Assembly: GCA_937923175.1 (NCBI GenBank)
Contig: CALALB010000019.1
Location: forward strand, 1 to 46,851
Length of the DNA: 46,851 nucleotides
Source of the DNA: an uncultured Chromatiaceae bacterium
GTDB taxonomy: Bacteria; Pseudomonadota; Gammaproteobacteria; Chromatiales; Chromatiaceae
Reading direction: 5' to 3'
Shown one piece after another: positions 33,562-42,037 of the stretch; within the stretch, counting starts at the first letter, position 1, and the number at the start of each line of letters is the position of its first letter. Both the position numbers and the translations under genes were made by a program. Below the pieces are notes generated by a model. The model worked only from the letters and a program-made list of their open reading frames with translations, had not been told where the DNA came from and searched no databases.

Positions 33562-34947
33562 TCAACCCTGCATGCTCGCTGCGATCTGGCGCTTGACCGC
33601 CTCAGTATCTGCGGCAAGCTCGATAAAGCGCGGTGTCCTATCCATCAGACCCTCAAGGGCCGCCGGCAAGGGGGCCTCCCGACCGATCGCCTGGTAGATC
33701 GCTGCGTTGAACTTGGCCGGATGGGCGGTGGCCAGACAGATGGCCTCAGGAAAATCACGCGCGGCGCGCACCCCGACCGCGGTATGCGGACAGAGGATAT
33801 AGCCTGTGGTCTCATAGGTCTCGCGGATCTGGCCCAGGGTCTCGGCATCGCTGACCGCCGCAGCGGCAAAATCGGCCTGGACCTGGCGCAGGCGGTCGCC
33901 TGTCACCTCAAGCCGACCGCTCTGGGCAAAGGTCTCAAGCAGGGTGCGCACCCTGGCTGTATCGCCATCGTGCAGGTAATAGAGATAACGCTCAAAGTTG
34001 GAGGCGACCTGGATATCCATCGCTGGGCTAAGGGTTTGATAGACCTCTGGCCCCCGCGCATAGACCCCGGTTTGAACAAAACGGGTGAGGATGTCATTGC
34101 GGTTAGTGGCGATGATCAGCCGCTCGATCGGCAACCCCATCCGCTGTGCCAGATAGCCGGCAAAGACATCGCCGAAATTGCCGGTGGGGACCGCAAAACT
34201 GACCCGCTGCTCAGGGTCGCCGCCCGTCACCCGGGCCCAGGCATGGAAGTAATACACCGTCTGGGCCAAAATCCGCGCCCAATTGATCGAATTGACCGCA
34301 CCCAGCCTATGAGCGGTCTTGAATTCCAGATCGTTGAACAGGGCCTTGACGATCGCCTGGGTATCGTCGAAGGTGCCGCGGATGGCGATAGGATGCACAT
34401 TGGCATCCGGCAGGGTGGTCATCTGGCGCTCTTGCAGCGGGGAGATGCGGCCCTTGGGATAAAGGATGAAGATCTGGATACGCGGCTTACCCCGTACCCC
34501 ATAGATCGCCGCCGAGCCTGTATCGCCTGAGGTGGCCCCCAGGATATTGAGCGTCCCGCCCTTGCGTTCGAGCAGGTATGTGAACAGATTTCCCAACCAT
34601 TGCAAGGCGATGTCCTTAAAGGAAGCCGTTGGACCGTGAAAGAGCTCAAGGATCCAGTGCCCGCCAACCTTAACCACAGGGGTTATTTCAGGATGGGCAA
34701 AGGTCGCATAGGAGCGCTCGATCAGATCTCGCAGATCAGCAGGAGGGATGGCAGCGCCGATAAAAGGCATTGCGACCGCAAACGCCAGGTCCTGAAAACG
34801 CAATCCAGACCAGGCGCGCAATTGCTGGGGCTCGATACGGGGAATCTCGGCCGGGACCAAGAGACCGCCATCGGTCGCCAGACCCATCATGACCGCCTCA
34901 TCGAATGCAAGCGGCACCATACCGCCGCGGGTACTGAGATAACGCAT
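33562..34947 (-). CDS. thrC: Threonine synthase
   Basis: PLP enzyme converting O-phosphohomoserine to threonine. The 461 residues begin MRYLSTRGGMVPLAFDEAVM; the PLP lysine is Lys111 in HGPTASFKDIALQ; GATSGDTGSAAI is the phosphate-binding loop; and FAVPTGNFGDVFAGYLA follows. This is the longer gammaproteobacterial/yeast-type ThrC. It forms a tight operon with cimA (stop to start 3 bases), so both the threonine route and the citramalate route to 2-oxobutanoate are encoded together. Confidence 0.97.
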   Translation of the reverse strand: MRYLSTRGGMVPLAFDEAVMMGLATDGGLLVPAEIPRIEPQQLRAWSGLRFQDLAFAVAMPFIGAAIPPADLRDLIERSYATFAHPEITPVVKVGGHWILELFHGPTASFKDIALQWLGNLFTYLLERKGGTLNILGATSGDTGSAAIYGVRGKPRIQIFILYPKGRISPLQERQMTTLPDANVHPIAIRGTFDDTQAIVKALFNDLEFKTAHRLGAVNSINWARILAQTVYYFHAWARVTGGDPEQRVSFAVPTGNFGDVFAGYLAQRMGLPIERLIIATNRNDILTRFVQTGVYARGPEVYQTLSPAMDIQVASNFERYLYYLHDGDTARVRTLLETFAQSGRLEVTGDRLRQVQADFAAAAVSDAETLGQIRETYETTGYILCPHTAVGVRAARDFPEAICLATAHPAKFNAAIYQAIGREAPLPAALEGLMDRTPRFIELAADTEAVKRQIAASMQG

Positions 34948-35000
34948 GATGCCCCTTTAAAGAGATCGATTAAGCCAACCTTGGGCGCAATGAGAAAACA

Positions 35001-35015
35001 TTGACAGCATGTCAA
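35001..35015. promoter_or_regulatory. Palindrome overlapping a possible promoter upstream of the symporter operon
   Basis: TTGAC-AGCAT-GTCAA is an inverted repeat whose left arm contains a perfect -35 hexamer TTGACA. A -10 at 17 bases spacing would be AGACAA, a poor match. It lies in the 249-base gap between divergent thrC and the DUF4212 gene and could be an operator for either. Confidence 0.35.
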
Positions 35016-35196
35016 ACACAACCAGACAATCCTTGGGGTCCGCTGACATGGCAGAACCCAGCGGATGAATCATAACCAATGAGGGGGCCTCTGCGAGTAT
35101 CTCACGCGCCTAAAGATGCAATTGCCATCCTGAGGCAACGCCCCGTCACCTCGCCATTCCATGGCTGCAACCGTCTCCCTTGAACGGAGTGACCCT

Positions 35197-35454
35197 ATGA
35201 CACCTGACAAGCGTGCGGACTATTGGAAGGCCAATCTGCGTTATTTGGTGGTCCTTCTAGTCGTCTGGTTTCTCGTCTCCTACGGCTTCGGCATCCTGCT
35301 CGTCGAGCCGCTCAATGCCATCCATCTCGGTGGCTATCCGCTCGGTTTCTGGTTTGCCCAGCAGGGCTCGATCTATATCTTCGTCGCTCTGATCTTCATC
35401 TATGCCGCTCTCATGAACCGGCTCGACAAGACCTACGACGTCGAGGAAGACTAG
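35197..35454 (+). CDS. DUF4212 protein, small subunit of sodium-solute symporter
   Basis: An 85-residue protein with two membrane segments (about 12-34 and 46-68). It starts MTPDKRADYWKANLRYLVVL; the ATG at 35197 is preferred because GGAG lies at 35185-35188. DUF4212 proteins are encoded with VC_2705-type solute symporters and are taken as their small subunit. The next gene starts 13 bases downstream with AGGAGG overlapping this gene's end. Confidence 0.93.
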   Translation: MTPDKRADYWKANLRYLVVLLVVWFLVSYGFGILLVEPLNAIHLGGYPLGFWFAQQGSIYIFVALIFIYAALMNRLDKTYDVEED

Positions 35455-35467
35455 GAGGGGCACCGCG

Positions 35468-37357
35468 ATGACTGAGCTCGAACTCTGGAGTTATGGGATC
35501 GTCGGTGCAACCTTCGCACTCTATATCGGTATCGCCCTCTGGTCGCGCGCAGGGAGTACCCGGGAATTCTATGTCGCCGGCGGCGGGGTGCATCCAGTTG
35601 CCAATGGGATGGCCACAGCCGCGGATTGGATGTCCGCTGCATCCTTCATCTCGATGGCCGGTATGATCGCCTTTGGCGGCTATGGGGGATCGGTGTTCTT
35701 GATGGGCTGGACCGGCGGCTATGTACTCCTGGCGCTGCTCTTGGCCCCCTATCTGCGCAAGTTCGGTAAATTCACTGTCCCCGAGTTCATCGGCGACCGC
35801 TATTACTCGAACGGCGCGCGCGTCGTGGCGGTCATCTGTCTGATCCTAGCATCGGTGACCTATGTCATCGGCCAGATGACCGGCGTGGGCGTGGCCTTCT
35901 CGCGTTTCTTGGGCGTTTCCTATGAATGGGGTATCGCCGTCGGCATGGGGATTGTCGCCATCTATGCCATCCTCGGTGGGATGAAGGGCATCACCTATAC
36001 CCAGATCGCCCAATATGTCGTGCTGATCCTCGCCTATACCATCCCCGCGATCTTTATCTCTCTCACCCTGACCGGCAACCCCATCCCGCAATTGGGTCTC
36101 GGGGGGGACTATGTCGGCGATGGCGCCGGCGTCTCGCTCCTTGCCAGGCTCGATCAGGTCGTCACCGATCTGGGCTTTAAGCAATATACGACCCAGGTAA
36201 TGGGCAGCAAGCTCAACATGTTTGCCTATACCCTATCGCTGATGATCGGTACTGCGGGTCTGCCCCATGTCATCATCCGTTTCTTTACCGTCCCCAAGGT
36301 ACGCGATGCCCGCTATTCGGCTGGTTGGGCACTGGTCTTTATCGCGATCCTCTATACCACAGCGCCTGCAGTGGGCGCCATGGCGCGTTTGAATCTCATG
36401 GAGACCATCCAGACCGGACCCGTGGGCGATCCCCAGGGCAACCTGGTCTATGACGAGCGTCCCGATTGGTTCAAGCGCTGGGAGACCACGGGTCTTCTCA
36501 AGTTCAAGGACTGGAACGGGGATGGACGCATCCAGTATTACAGCGACGGGGGTCTCGCTGAGGCCAAGCTGAAACTGGCCGATGCCAAGTCCAAGAATAC
36601 CGGTATCGAGGCCGCGGAAAAGGCGGTCGCTGCGGCCGAGACCAAGCACAGCGCCACCAAGTTTGCCGGCTATGGCTGGCAGGGCAACGAGATGGTGACG
36701 GTCAATAACGACATCATGGTCCTGGCCAACCCTGAGATCGCAGGCTTGCCTGCCTGGGTGATCGCCTTGGTGGTCGCTGGGGGTCTAGCCGCAGCGCTCT
36801 CGACCGCCGCCGGACTTCTGCTTGCCATCTCTTCGGCGATCTCGCATGACCTGCTCAAAGGGGTCTTTATGCCAACCATTACCGAAAAGAACGAGCTTTT
36901 GGCTGGACGTCTGTCGATGATCGCCGCCATCCTGTTGGCCGGTTATCTGGGGCTCAATCCGCCTGGGTTTGCTGCAGGTACGGTGGCACTGGCCTTTGGC
37001 TTGGCCGCATCCTCGCTCTTCCCAGTTATCATCATGGGGATCTTTTTTAAGCGCTTGAACAAGGAAGGCGCCATCGCTGGGATGATCACAGGTATCATGG
37101 TGACCCTGTTCTATGTGTTCCAACACAAGGGGATCTTTTTCGTCAAGGGCACCGAGTTTCTGATGCCTGAGCTTGGCATGGGCGCCAACTGGTTCTTCGG
37201 GATCACCCCCGAGGCATTCGGCGCGGTCGGCGCCCTGGCCAATTTCCTGATTGCAGCCATCGTATCGGCACTCACCGCCCCGCCGCCCGAGCATATCCAG
37301 CACCTGGTCGAGGATGTACGCATCCCCCGCGGTGCCGGCGTTGCGGTTGCCCACTGA
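35468..37357 (+). CDS. Sodium:solute symporter, VC_2705 subfamily
   Basis: A 629-residue SSS-family transporter related to the acetate permease ActP. About 13 membrane segments; conserved text includes YVAGGGVHPVANGMATAADW, SAASFISMAGMIAFGGYGGS and LPHVIIRFFTVPKVRDARYS. A large hydrophilic loop at about 317-405 interrupts the membrane region and includes DWNGDGRIQYY, which looks like an EF-hand-type calcium loop. The family member is expected to import short organic acids such as acetate or pyruvate; the substrate is not shown by the sequence. A terminator follows directly. Confidence 0.93.
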   Translation: MTELELWSYGIVGATFALYIGIALWSRAGSTREFYVAGGGVHPVANGMATAADWMSAASFISMAGMIAFGGYGGSVFLMGWTGGYVLLALLLAPYLRKFGKFTVPEFIGDRYYSNGARVVAVICLILASVTYVIGQMTGVGVAFSRFLGVSYEWGIAVGMGIVAIYAILGGMKGITYTQIAQYVVLILAYTIPAIFISLTLTGNPIPQLGLGGDYVGDGAGVSLLARLDQVVTDLGFKQYTTQVMGSKLNMFAYTLSLMIGTAGLPHVIIRFFTVPKVRDARYSAGWALVFIAILYTTAPAVGAMARLNLMETIQTGPVGDPQGNLVYDERPDWFKRWETTGLLKFKDWNGDGRIQYYSDGGLAEAKLKLADAKSKNTGIEAAEKAVAAAETKHSATKFAGYGWQGNEMVTVNNDIMVLANPEIAGLPAWVIALVVAGGLAAALSTAAGLLLAISSAISHDLLKGVFMPTITEKNELLAGRLSMIAAILLAGYLGLNPPGFAAGTVALAFGLAASSLFPVIIMGIFFKRLNKEGAIAGMITGIMVTLFYVFQHKGIFFVKGTEFLMPELGMGANWFFGITPEAFGAVGALANFLIAAIVSALTAPPPEHIQHLVEDVRIPRGAGVAVAH

Positions 37358-37376
37358 TCGGCAATTCCATCCCTTT

Positions 37377-37402
37377 AAGCCCCGCTCAGGCGGGGCTTTT
37401 TT
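37377..37402 (+). terminator. Rho-independent terminator after the symporter
   Basis: AAGCCCCGC, loop TCAG, GCGGGGCTT followed by TTTT: a 9-base perfect stem with a T-run. It lies 20 bases after the symporter stop. This is the clearest intrinsic terminator in the window. Confidence 0.9.
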
Positions 37403-37753
37403 GGATCCCCGCCCTCTGCCCCCTCGGTTCGCCCCCCCGAGTTTGCGTTTTGATCAGTGCCCACTGAGTATCACCTACCTGTCCTACCCATCCTTTTTGC
37501 TGAACCCTTTCTGATCCATCCCCAGGGGACGTTGACCAGGGAGGCGCTGAGTGCGAAACCGCCCGGTGGCACCCTGCTGGCCCAGCTTCTGGGTCTATGT
37601 TTGAGGGCAATCCCGGTGAAGGCACGGCAGGCTGACCGATAGCTTGGGCTAGAGATTCTGGGTGCGGCTGCGGGCTCAGCATTTCCCTCAATTGCGTTTG
37701 CGCCCTCCATCCGCCATCCTTAGCGCCTATCCAGATTCAATTGGGACATCGAG
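37403..37753. other. Gene-free stretch downstream of the symporter
   Basis: About 350 bases after the terminator. Short open frames occur on both strands but none resembles a known protein or has a good ribosome-binding site. No repeat or promoter stands out. Confidence 0.4.
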
Positions 37754-37909
37754 ATGATCAGCGGTGCATGGGTGGTGGCGGTCGAGTTGATCATTGCCCT
37801 ACTGGCTATCGGTTGGCTGTTCAGTCAGTCTAGGTCGATCAGACGATCTACCCAGGACAAGCCTTCCCGCACCGCTCAAGCGGACGAGAAGACCGATTCA
37901 AGCGGCTAG
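37754..37909 (+). CDS. Small single-pass membrane protein, 51 residues
   Basis: ATG at 37754 to TAG at 37907-37909. The product has one hydrophobic helix at about 5-22 (AWVVAVELIIALLAIGWLFS) followed by a positively charged, Ser/Arg/Lys-rich cytoplasmic tail. A weak GGGA lies upstream. The clean hydrophobic helix with flanking positive charges makes it look real, but no family is recognised. It sits between the symporter terminator and the diguanylate cyclase. Confidence 0.5.
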   Translation: MISGAWVVAVELIIALLAIGWLFSQSRSIRRSTQDKPSRTAQADEKTDSSG

Positions 37910-37970
37910 CCTGAAGCAATCGATCAAGGAATAGCCGAGCTCAATACAGACATTGATACTAGCTTCTGCG

Positions 37971-38996
37971 ATGGGCAACGAGCATATCGTCGATTTTCGA
38001 GATGACTTGGTGACGGCCTCGAATTATCTGCGCCTGGCTGTGCCCATGATGGTGCAGCGCGGTATCCCGCCAACCCCTTATAACTATGCGCTCTGGTATG
38101 CGCATGTCCAAAATGGACATCCAGAGCTGAGCCAAAAGCTCCTGGCCGAGTTCGCCGACGAGGATTCCTATGATCCGCGCAAAAGCGAGGCATTATTCTT
38201 TGAGTATTTCGTCAAACATTATCTGCCGCAAAGCCCCCAAGCCCAGGACCTAATCGCCAGCCTGGTCGCTCAGCTTGCTCGGAGCGTCTCGCGCAATCTG
38301 CAAGGAACCCAGACCTATGGCGCCAGCCTACGCGATGCCATCGAGATCTTTGAGCAAAGCGTCGATCCCCTCCAGATCCGCGCCCTGGTTGGGAAACTGT
38401 TGACCGAGACGCGCGATCTGGAAGGACTCACTCAGACCTTTCAAAACGAGCTGAAGGCTGCCAGCGATCGGATCGAGCAACTGAAAAACGAGCTCGCCGA
38501 GAGCGAACGCCGCGCCCGTATCGATCCGCTGACCAAGATCCCGAATCGGCGCGGTTTCGACGAGGCCATCGCCCAGGCCCTGAGCGCAGAGGATGAACCG
38601 ACCTGTCTCATGCTGATGGACCTCGATCATTTCAAAAGGCTCAACGACACCTATGGCCACCAGATGGGCGATCGGGTGTTGCAAATCGTTGGGGGCGTGC
38701 TCGGCAAATTGCAGAGCGATCGGATCTTCGTCGCCCGCTATGGGGGAGAGGAGTTTGCGGTCATCATCAACGACGAGCTGGAGGGGGCGCAGGTGCTTGC
38801 TGAGCAGATCCGGCGCCAGATTGCAGCCCTTCAGATCAAACGCAAAAGCACCCATGACACCATCGGCAAGATCACTGTCTCGATCGGTCTCACTCGCTTT
38901 CGCCCGGGCGAGAGCGTTGAGACCTTCATCGAACGCGCCGATCAGGGTCTCTATCGGGCCAAGCAGGATGGGCGTAACCGGGTGGTAATCGCCTGA
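37971..38996 (+). CDS. Diguanylate cyclase (GGDEF domain)
   Basis: Makes c-di-GMP from two GTP. Using the ATG at 37971 (a TTG six codons upstream is the alternative) it has 341 residues: an N-terminal helical region of about 165 residues of unknown function with no membrane segment, a short coiled coil (LKAASDRIEQLKNELAESER), and a C-terminal GGDEF domain from about 183 with DPLTKIPNRRGFDEA, LMDLDHFKRLNDTYGH, and the active-site GGEEF at 258-262. The residues before GGEEF (SDRIFVARY) do not show the RxxD inhibitory site. The same N-terminal region accompanies GGDEF in other gammaproteobacterial proteins. Confidence 0.93.
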   Translation: MGNEHIVDFRDDLVTASNYLRLAVPMMVQRGIPPTPYNYALWYAHVQNGHPELSQKLLAEFADEDSYDPRKSEALFFEYFVKHYLPQSPQAQDLIASLVAQLARSVSRNLQGTQTYGASLRDAIEIFEQSVDPLQIRALVGKLLTETRDLEGLTQTFQNELKAASDRIEQLKNELAESERRARIDPLTKIPNRRGFDEAIAQALSAEDEPTCLMLMDLDHFKRLNDTYGHQMGDRVLQIVGGVLGKLQSDRIFVARYGGEEFAVIINDELEGAQVLAEQIRRQIAALQIKRKSTHDTIGKITVSIGLTRFRPGESVETFIERADQGLYRAKQDGRNRVVIA

Positions 38997-38999
38997 AAC

Positions 39000-41039
39000 C
39001 TAGGCATCAAAGCGCGCGAACTCCAGGCTAAACTGACCGCGTCCCTGGGTGAGGCTGCGCAGGTCAGTGGCATAACCCAGCAAGGACTCTAATGGGGCCT
39101 CGGCCCGGATGGTCGCTTGCTCGCCTTGGATCTCTGAGGACTGGATCAGGGCACGTCGCGCCTGGAGATCCCCCAGCACTGCACCTAGATTGGATCCGGG
39201 GATGATCACCTCGAGGCGCATCAGGGGCCGCAAGAGAAAGGAGCCTGCCTCAGCCAGGGCCTTTTGCAAGGCGCGGCTGACCGCAGCGGCGATTGCCTCT
39301 GAGGTAGAGGCGGCGCCAAAAAGCTCGATCTCGTCCACTTGGACTGCCACATCGAGCACGGGTACACCCCGCAAAGGTCCAGCGTTGAGGGTCTCGCTGA
39401 TGGCCTGCTGGATGGCAGCGCGTTGGGCCTCAGTCAATGCAGCCCCGTGGGGTTTGAGGACCGGATCGATCTGGATCCGATTACCCTGGCCGCGCGGGCG
39501 CGGCTGGACGCTCAGCACAGCGCGCGCCCGCAGGGCTGGCTGGCGCGCCTCGGGCAAGGGTGGTGGGGCAAAGAGCGCCTCGGCGCGCGCCTGCCGGCCG
39601 ATGGTCTCGCGGATGGCCACGGCTGGCCGACCCATGCGCACCCTGACCCCGAATTCGCGCTCCAGACGCTCGCGGATGATCTGGAGATGCAGCTCGCCCA
39701 TCCCCTTGAGGACCCGCTGGCCGGTCTCAGGGTCCTCGGCAAGACTCAGGGTCGGATCCTCTTGCAGAACCTTATCGAGTGCCTCGCAGAGCCGCTCCTC
39801 CTCAGTCCCTGCGCCGGGTTCGATGGCCATGCCGAGCACCGGCTCATGGGCGCGGATCCGCTCCAGGGCCACCAGATGGCCAGGGGTGCACAGGGTGTCG
39901 CCGGTTGTTGCCCAGCGCAGCCCTGCCAACAGCACGATCTCGCTCGCCTCGGCCCGGTCGCGCCGAATGCGTCTGTTGGCATCGACCTCAAAGAGGCGCG
40001 CGACCTGTTCATGGAGAATCCGCCCATCAGCGCTCAGGAACTCGACCGGATCGCCTGGCCTCAGCTGCCCGCGATAGATCCGCACAAAGACATGGCGCCG
40101 CCCTTCCCAGAGCTGGACCTTGAAGACGAGCGCGACCAAAGGGCCATCTAGCGTCAGGGCAATGGGTTCGGCTGTCCCATCGGGACGCTCGGCCATGATC
40201 TGAGGCCGCTCAAGGGGTGAGGGCAGGAATTCGACCACCCCATCGAGCAGCGCCTGGACCCCGAGGTTGCGCAAGGCGCTACCCCCATAACAGGGAAACA
40301 GCCGCCCCGCCAGGACACCGGCGCGCAGAGCGGCGCGCAGTCGGTCTGGGCTCGGTTTCTCGCCTGCCAGGACCTGCTCGGCCAGGGCTTCATCGCATTC
40401 CGCAGCAGCCAGAAGAAGCGATTCGCGCCGGGCCTGTTGCTTGGTCCAGAGCTCGGCCGGGCAGGGCTCGACCATAACCTGCTCACCATACGTTCCTTGG
40501 AAACGTATCAGGGTTCGATCGATCAAATGGACGACACCCCTGGCCTCGAGCATAGGGACGGTGATGGGTACGGCCTCAGCCTGCAGACGTTGCTTGACGG
40601 CCTTAAGACAACGGTCAAAATCAGCACCCGGGCGGTCCATCTTGTTGATGAACAAGATGGCCGGCAACCCAAACCGCCCCCGCTGACGCCAGACCGTCTC
40701 GGTCTGAGGCTCGACGCCGCGCACCCCATCAAGCACGATGATGCAGCCATCGAGAACCCGCAACGAGCGCTCGACCTCGATTGCGAAATCGACATGTCCG
40801 GGGGTATCGATGATCTGGATCAGATGATCGCGCCAGGGCGCTTGCGTCACCGCGGCGGTGATGGTGATCCCATGGCGTTGTTCCTCGACCAGATAGTCCA
40901 TGTGGGCGGTACCATCATGTACCTCGCCCATCCGATGGGAGGTGCCGGTGTAAAAGAGCACCCGTTCGGTGAGCGTCGTCTTGCCAGCATCCACATGGGC
41001 GGCGATCCCGATATTGCGGACGGCTGAGGCTTGCAGCAT
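39000..41039 (-). CDS. EF-G-like translational GTPase (FusA paralogue)
   Basis: A 679-residue GTPase with all five EF-G domains. G1 AHVDAGKTT at 14-22, the switch region RHGITITAA at 55-63, G3 DTPGHVDF at 78-85, G4 NKMD at 132-135. Domain II and the EF-G domain III-V (MGELHLQIIRERLEREFGV; PLMRLEVIIPGSNLGAVLGD; YATDLRSLTQGRGQFSLEFA) follow. It is divergent from canonical FusA (no str operon nearby; short domain IV). It may be an EF-G2/ribosome-recycling or TetM-related paralogue. The ATG at 41039 avoids overlap with the divergent gene at 41072; only 32 bases separate the two starts. Confidence 0.85.
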   Translation of the reverse strand: MLQASAVRNIGIAAHVDAGKTTLTERVLFYTGTSHRMGEVHDGTAHMDYLVEEQRHGITITAAVTQAPWRDHLIQIIDTPGHVDFAIEVERSLRVLDGCIIVLDGVRGVEPQTETVWRQRGRFGLPAILFINKMDRPGADFDRCLKAVKQRLQAEAVPITVPMLEARGVVHLIDRTLIRFQGTYGEQVMVEPCPAELWTKQQARRESLLLAAAECDEALAEQVLAGEKPSPDRLRAALRAGVLAGRLFPCYGGSALRNLGVQALLDGVVEFLPSPLERPQIMAERPDGTAEPIALTLDGPLVALVFKVQLWEGRRHVFVRIYRGQLRPGDPVEFLSADGRILHEQVARLFEVDANRRIRRDRAEASEIVLLAGLRWATTGDTLCTPGHLVALERIRAHEPVLGMAIEPGAGTEEERLCEALDKVLQEDPTLSLAEDPETGQRVLKGMGELHLQIIRERLEREFGVRVRMGRPAVAIRETIGRQARAEALFAPPPLPEARQPALRARAVLSVQPRPRGQGNRIQIDPVLKPHGAALTEAQRAAIQQAISETLNAGPLRGVPVLDVAVQVDEIELFGAASTSEAIAAAVSRALQKALAEAGSFLLRPLMRLEVIIPGSNLGAVLGDLQARRALIQSSEIQGEQATIRAEAPLESLLGYATDLRSLTQGRGQFSLEFARFDA

Positions 41040-41071
41040 GTTTTCACCAATTTGATGAGGAGCTTGACTGG

Positions 41072-42037
41072 ATGAAGAAAGGTTTCGCATCTGGCTGGCG
41101 CCGTGCCTGGCTGTTGACCCTGGTTGGCGCCGCCTTGTTCGGCTTGGGCAGCGATCGCGTTGCCCAGGCCGAGACCTTCCGGTTAAAAAGCCCGGAGGAC
41201 TCGGTCGTCGGCACGGTGTTTTATTTCACCGCCCGCGCCAAGGATACCCTGCTCGATATCGCTCGCCAAAACAACCTTGGCTATGATGACATGCGTCAGG
41301 CCAATCCAAATATCGATCTATGGGTTCCTGGCGAAGGGACCCAGGTCTTGGTGCCAGCGATGTATGTGCTGCCGAATGTCCCGCGACAGGGGATCGTGGT
41401 CAATCGCGCCGAGAAACGCCTTTATTACTATCCGCCGAGCGATCCGCTCGAGGTGCGTATCTATGCCATCACCGTAGGCAAGGAGGCGATGGAAACCCCC
41501 CTGGGAACTTTTCAGATCATCGAGAAACGCAAAGATCCGGTCTGGACTCCGGGCCCTATGGTACGCGCCAATCACGCAGCCCGCGGTCATATCCTCCCAG
41601 CTCAGGTCCCGCCCGGTCCCGACAATCCGCTCGGGCGCTATGCCATGCGCTTAAGCAACCCAGATTATCTGATCCATGGCACCAATCAGCCCTGGGGTCT
41701 GGGGATGGAGGTCAGCGGCGGCTGTATCCGGCTTTATCCAGAGGGGATCGAAGAGCTCTATAGATTGGCCCAGATTCAGACGCCAGTGGCGATCATCGAT
41801 CAACCCTACAAATATGGCTGGCTGGGGGATGATCTCTATCTGGAGGTGCAAACAGGCGAAAAAAGCGTGCGCAAGGATTACCGGTCGGTGCTTCCCGACT
41901 CGGTGGTCAATGCAGAAGGGGTAGTCATCGATTGGCAGGCGGTCGAACGGGCGGTTCGCGAGGATAGCGGTGTCCCACAGGTTGTGGGACACCGGCGCTC
42001 AATGAGCAGAGGGCGTTACTTGCCCATGATCTTCTGA
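41072..42037 (+). CDS. Periplasmic L,D-transpeptidase (YkuD family) with LysM domain
   Basis: Links proteins or peptides to peptidoglycan. The 321 residues have a signal peptide (1-33, ending VAQA), a LysM-like domain (about 50-100: FYFTARAKDTLLDIARQNNL ... VPGEGTQVLVP), and the YkuD catalytic domain with His202 in YLIHGTNQPWG and Cys218 in SGGCIRLYPEGI. It resembles the ErfK/YbiS/YcfS group, which attaches Braun lipoprotein to peptidoglycan. An AGGAG ribosome-binding site lies at 41058-41062. Its last 22 bases overlap the convergent Lpp-like gene. Confidence 0.94.
   Translation: MKKGFASGWRRAWLLTLVGAALFGLGSDRVAQAETFRLKSPEDSVVGTVFYFTARAKDTLLDIARQNNLGYDDMRQANPNIDLWVPGEGTQVLVPAMYVLPNVPRQGIVVNRAEKRLYYYPPSDPLEVRIYAITVGKEAMETPLGTFQIIEKRKDPVWTPGPMVRANHAARGHILPAQVPPGPDNPLGRYAMRLSNPDYLIHGTNQPWGLGMEVSGGCIRLYPEGIEELYRLAQIQTPVAIIDQPYKYGWLGDDLYLEVQTGEKSVRKDYRSVLPDSVVNAEGVVIDWQAVERAVREDSGVPQVVGHRRSMSRGRYLPMIF
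41968..41994. repeat. 12-base perfect inverted repeat at the ldt/lpp convergence
   Basis: CGGTGTCCCACA, loop GGT, TGTGGGACACCG. It is inside the last codons of the L,D-transpeptidase and lies 21 bases beyond the lpp stop on the other strand. It could act as a bidirectional mRNA 3'-end or transcription barrier for both genes. No T-tract follows on the minus side. Confidence 0.6.

Noticed and set aside
36481..36550. Calcium-binding EF-hand protein fused into the symporter
   Set aside because: DWNGDGRIQYY is EF-hand-like, but this loop is usual in this transporter subfamily as I recall it, so it is described as a loop and not as a fusion.
37457..37710. Open frames of 60-100 codons downstream of the symporter on both strands
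   Set aside because: No recognisable family, no ribosome-binding site, and composition like random GC-rich sequence.
41040..41090. Longer N terminus for the EF-G-like protein (start at 41090)
   Set aside because: It would overlap the divergent transpeptidase start, and the extra residues match no EF-G; the ATG at 41039 begins the conserved EF-G start.
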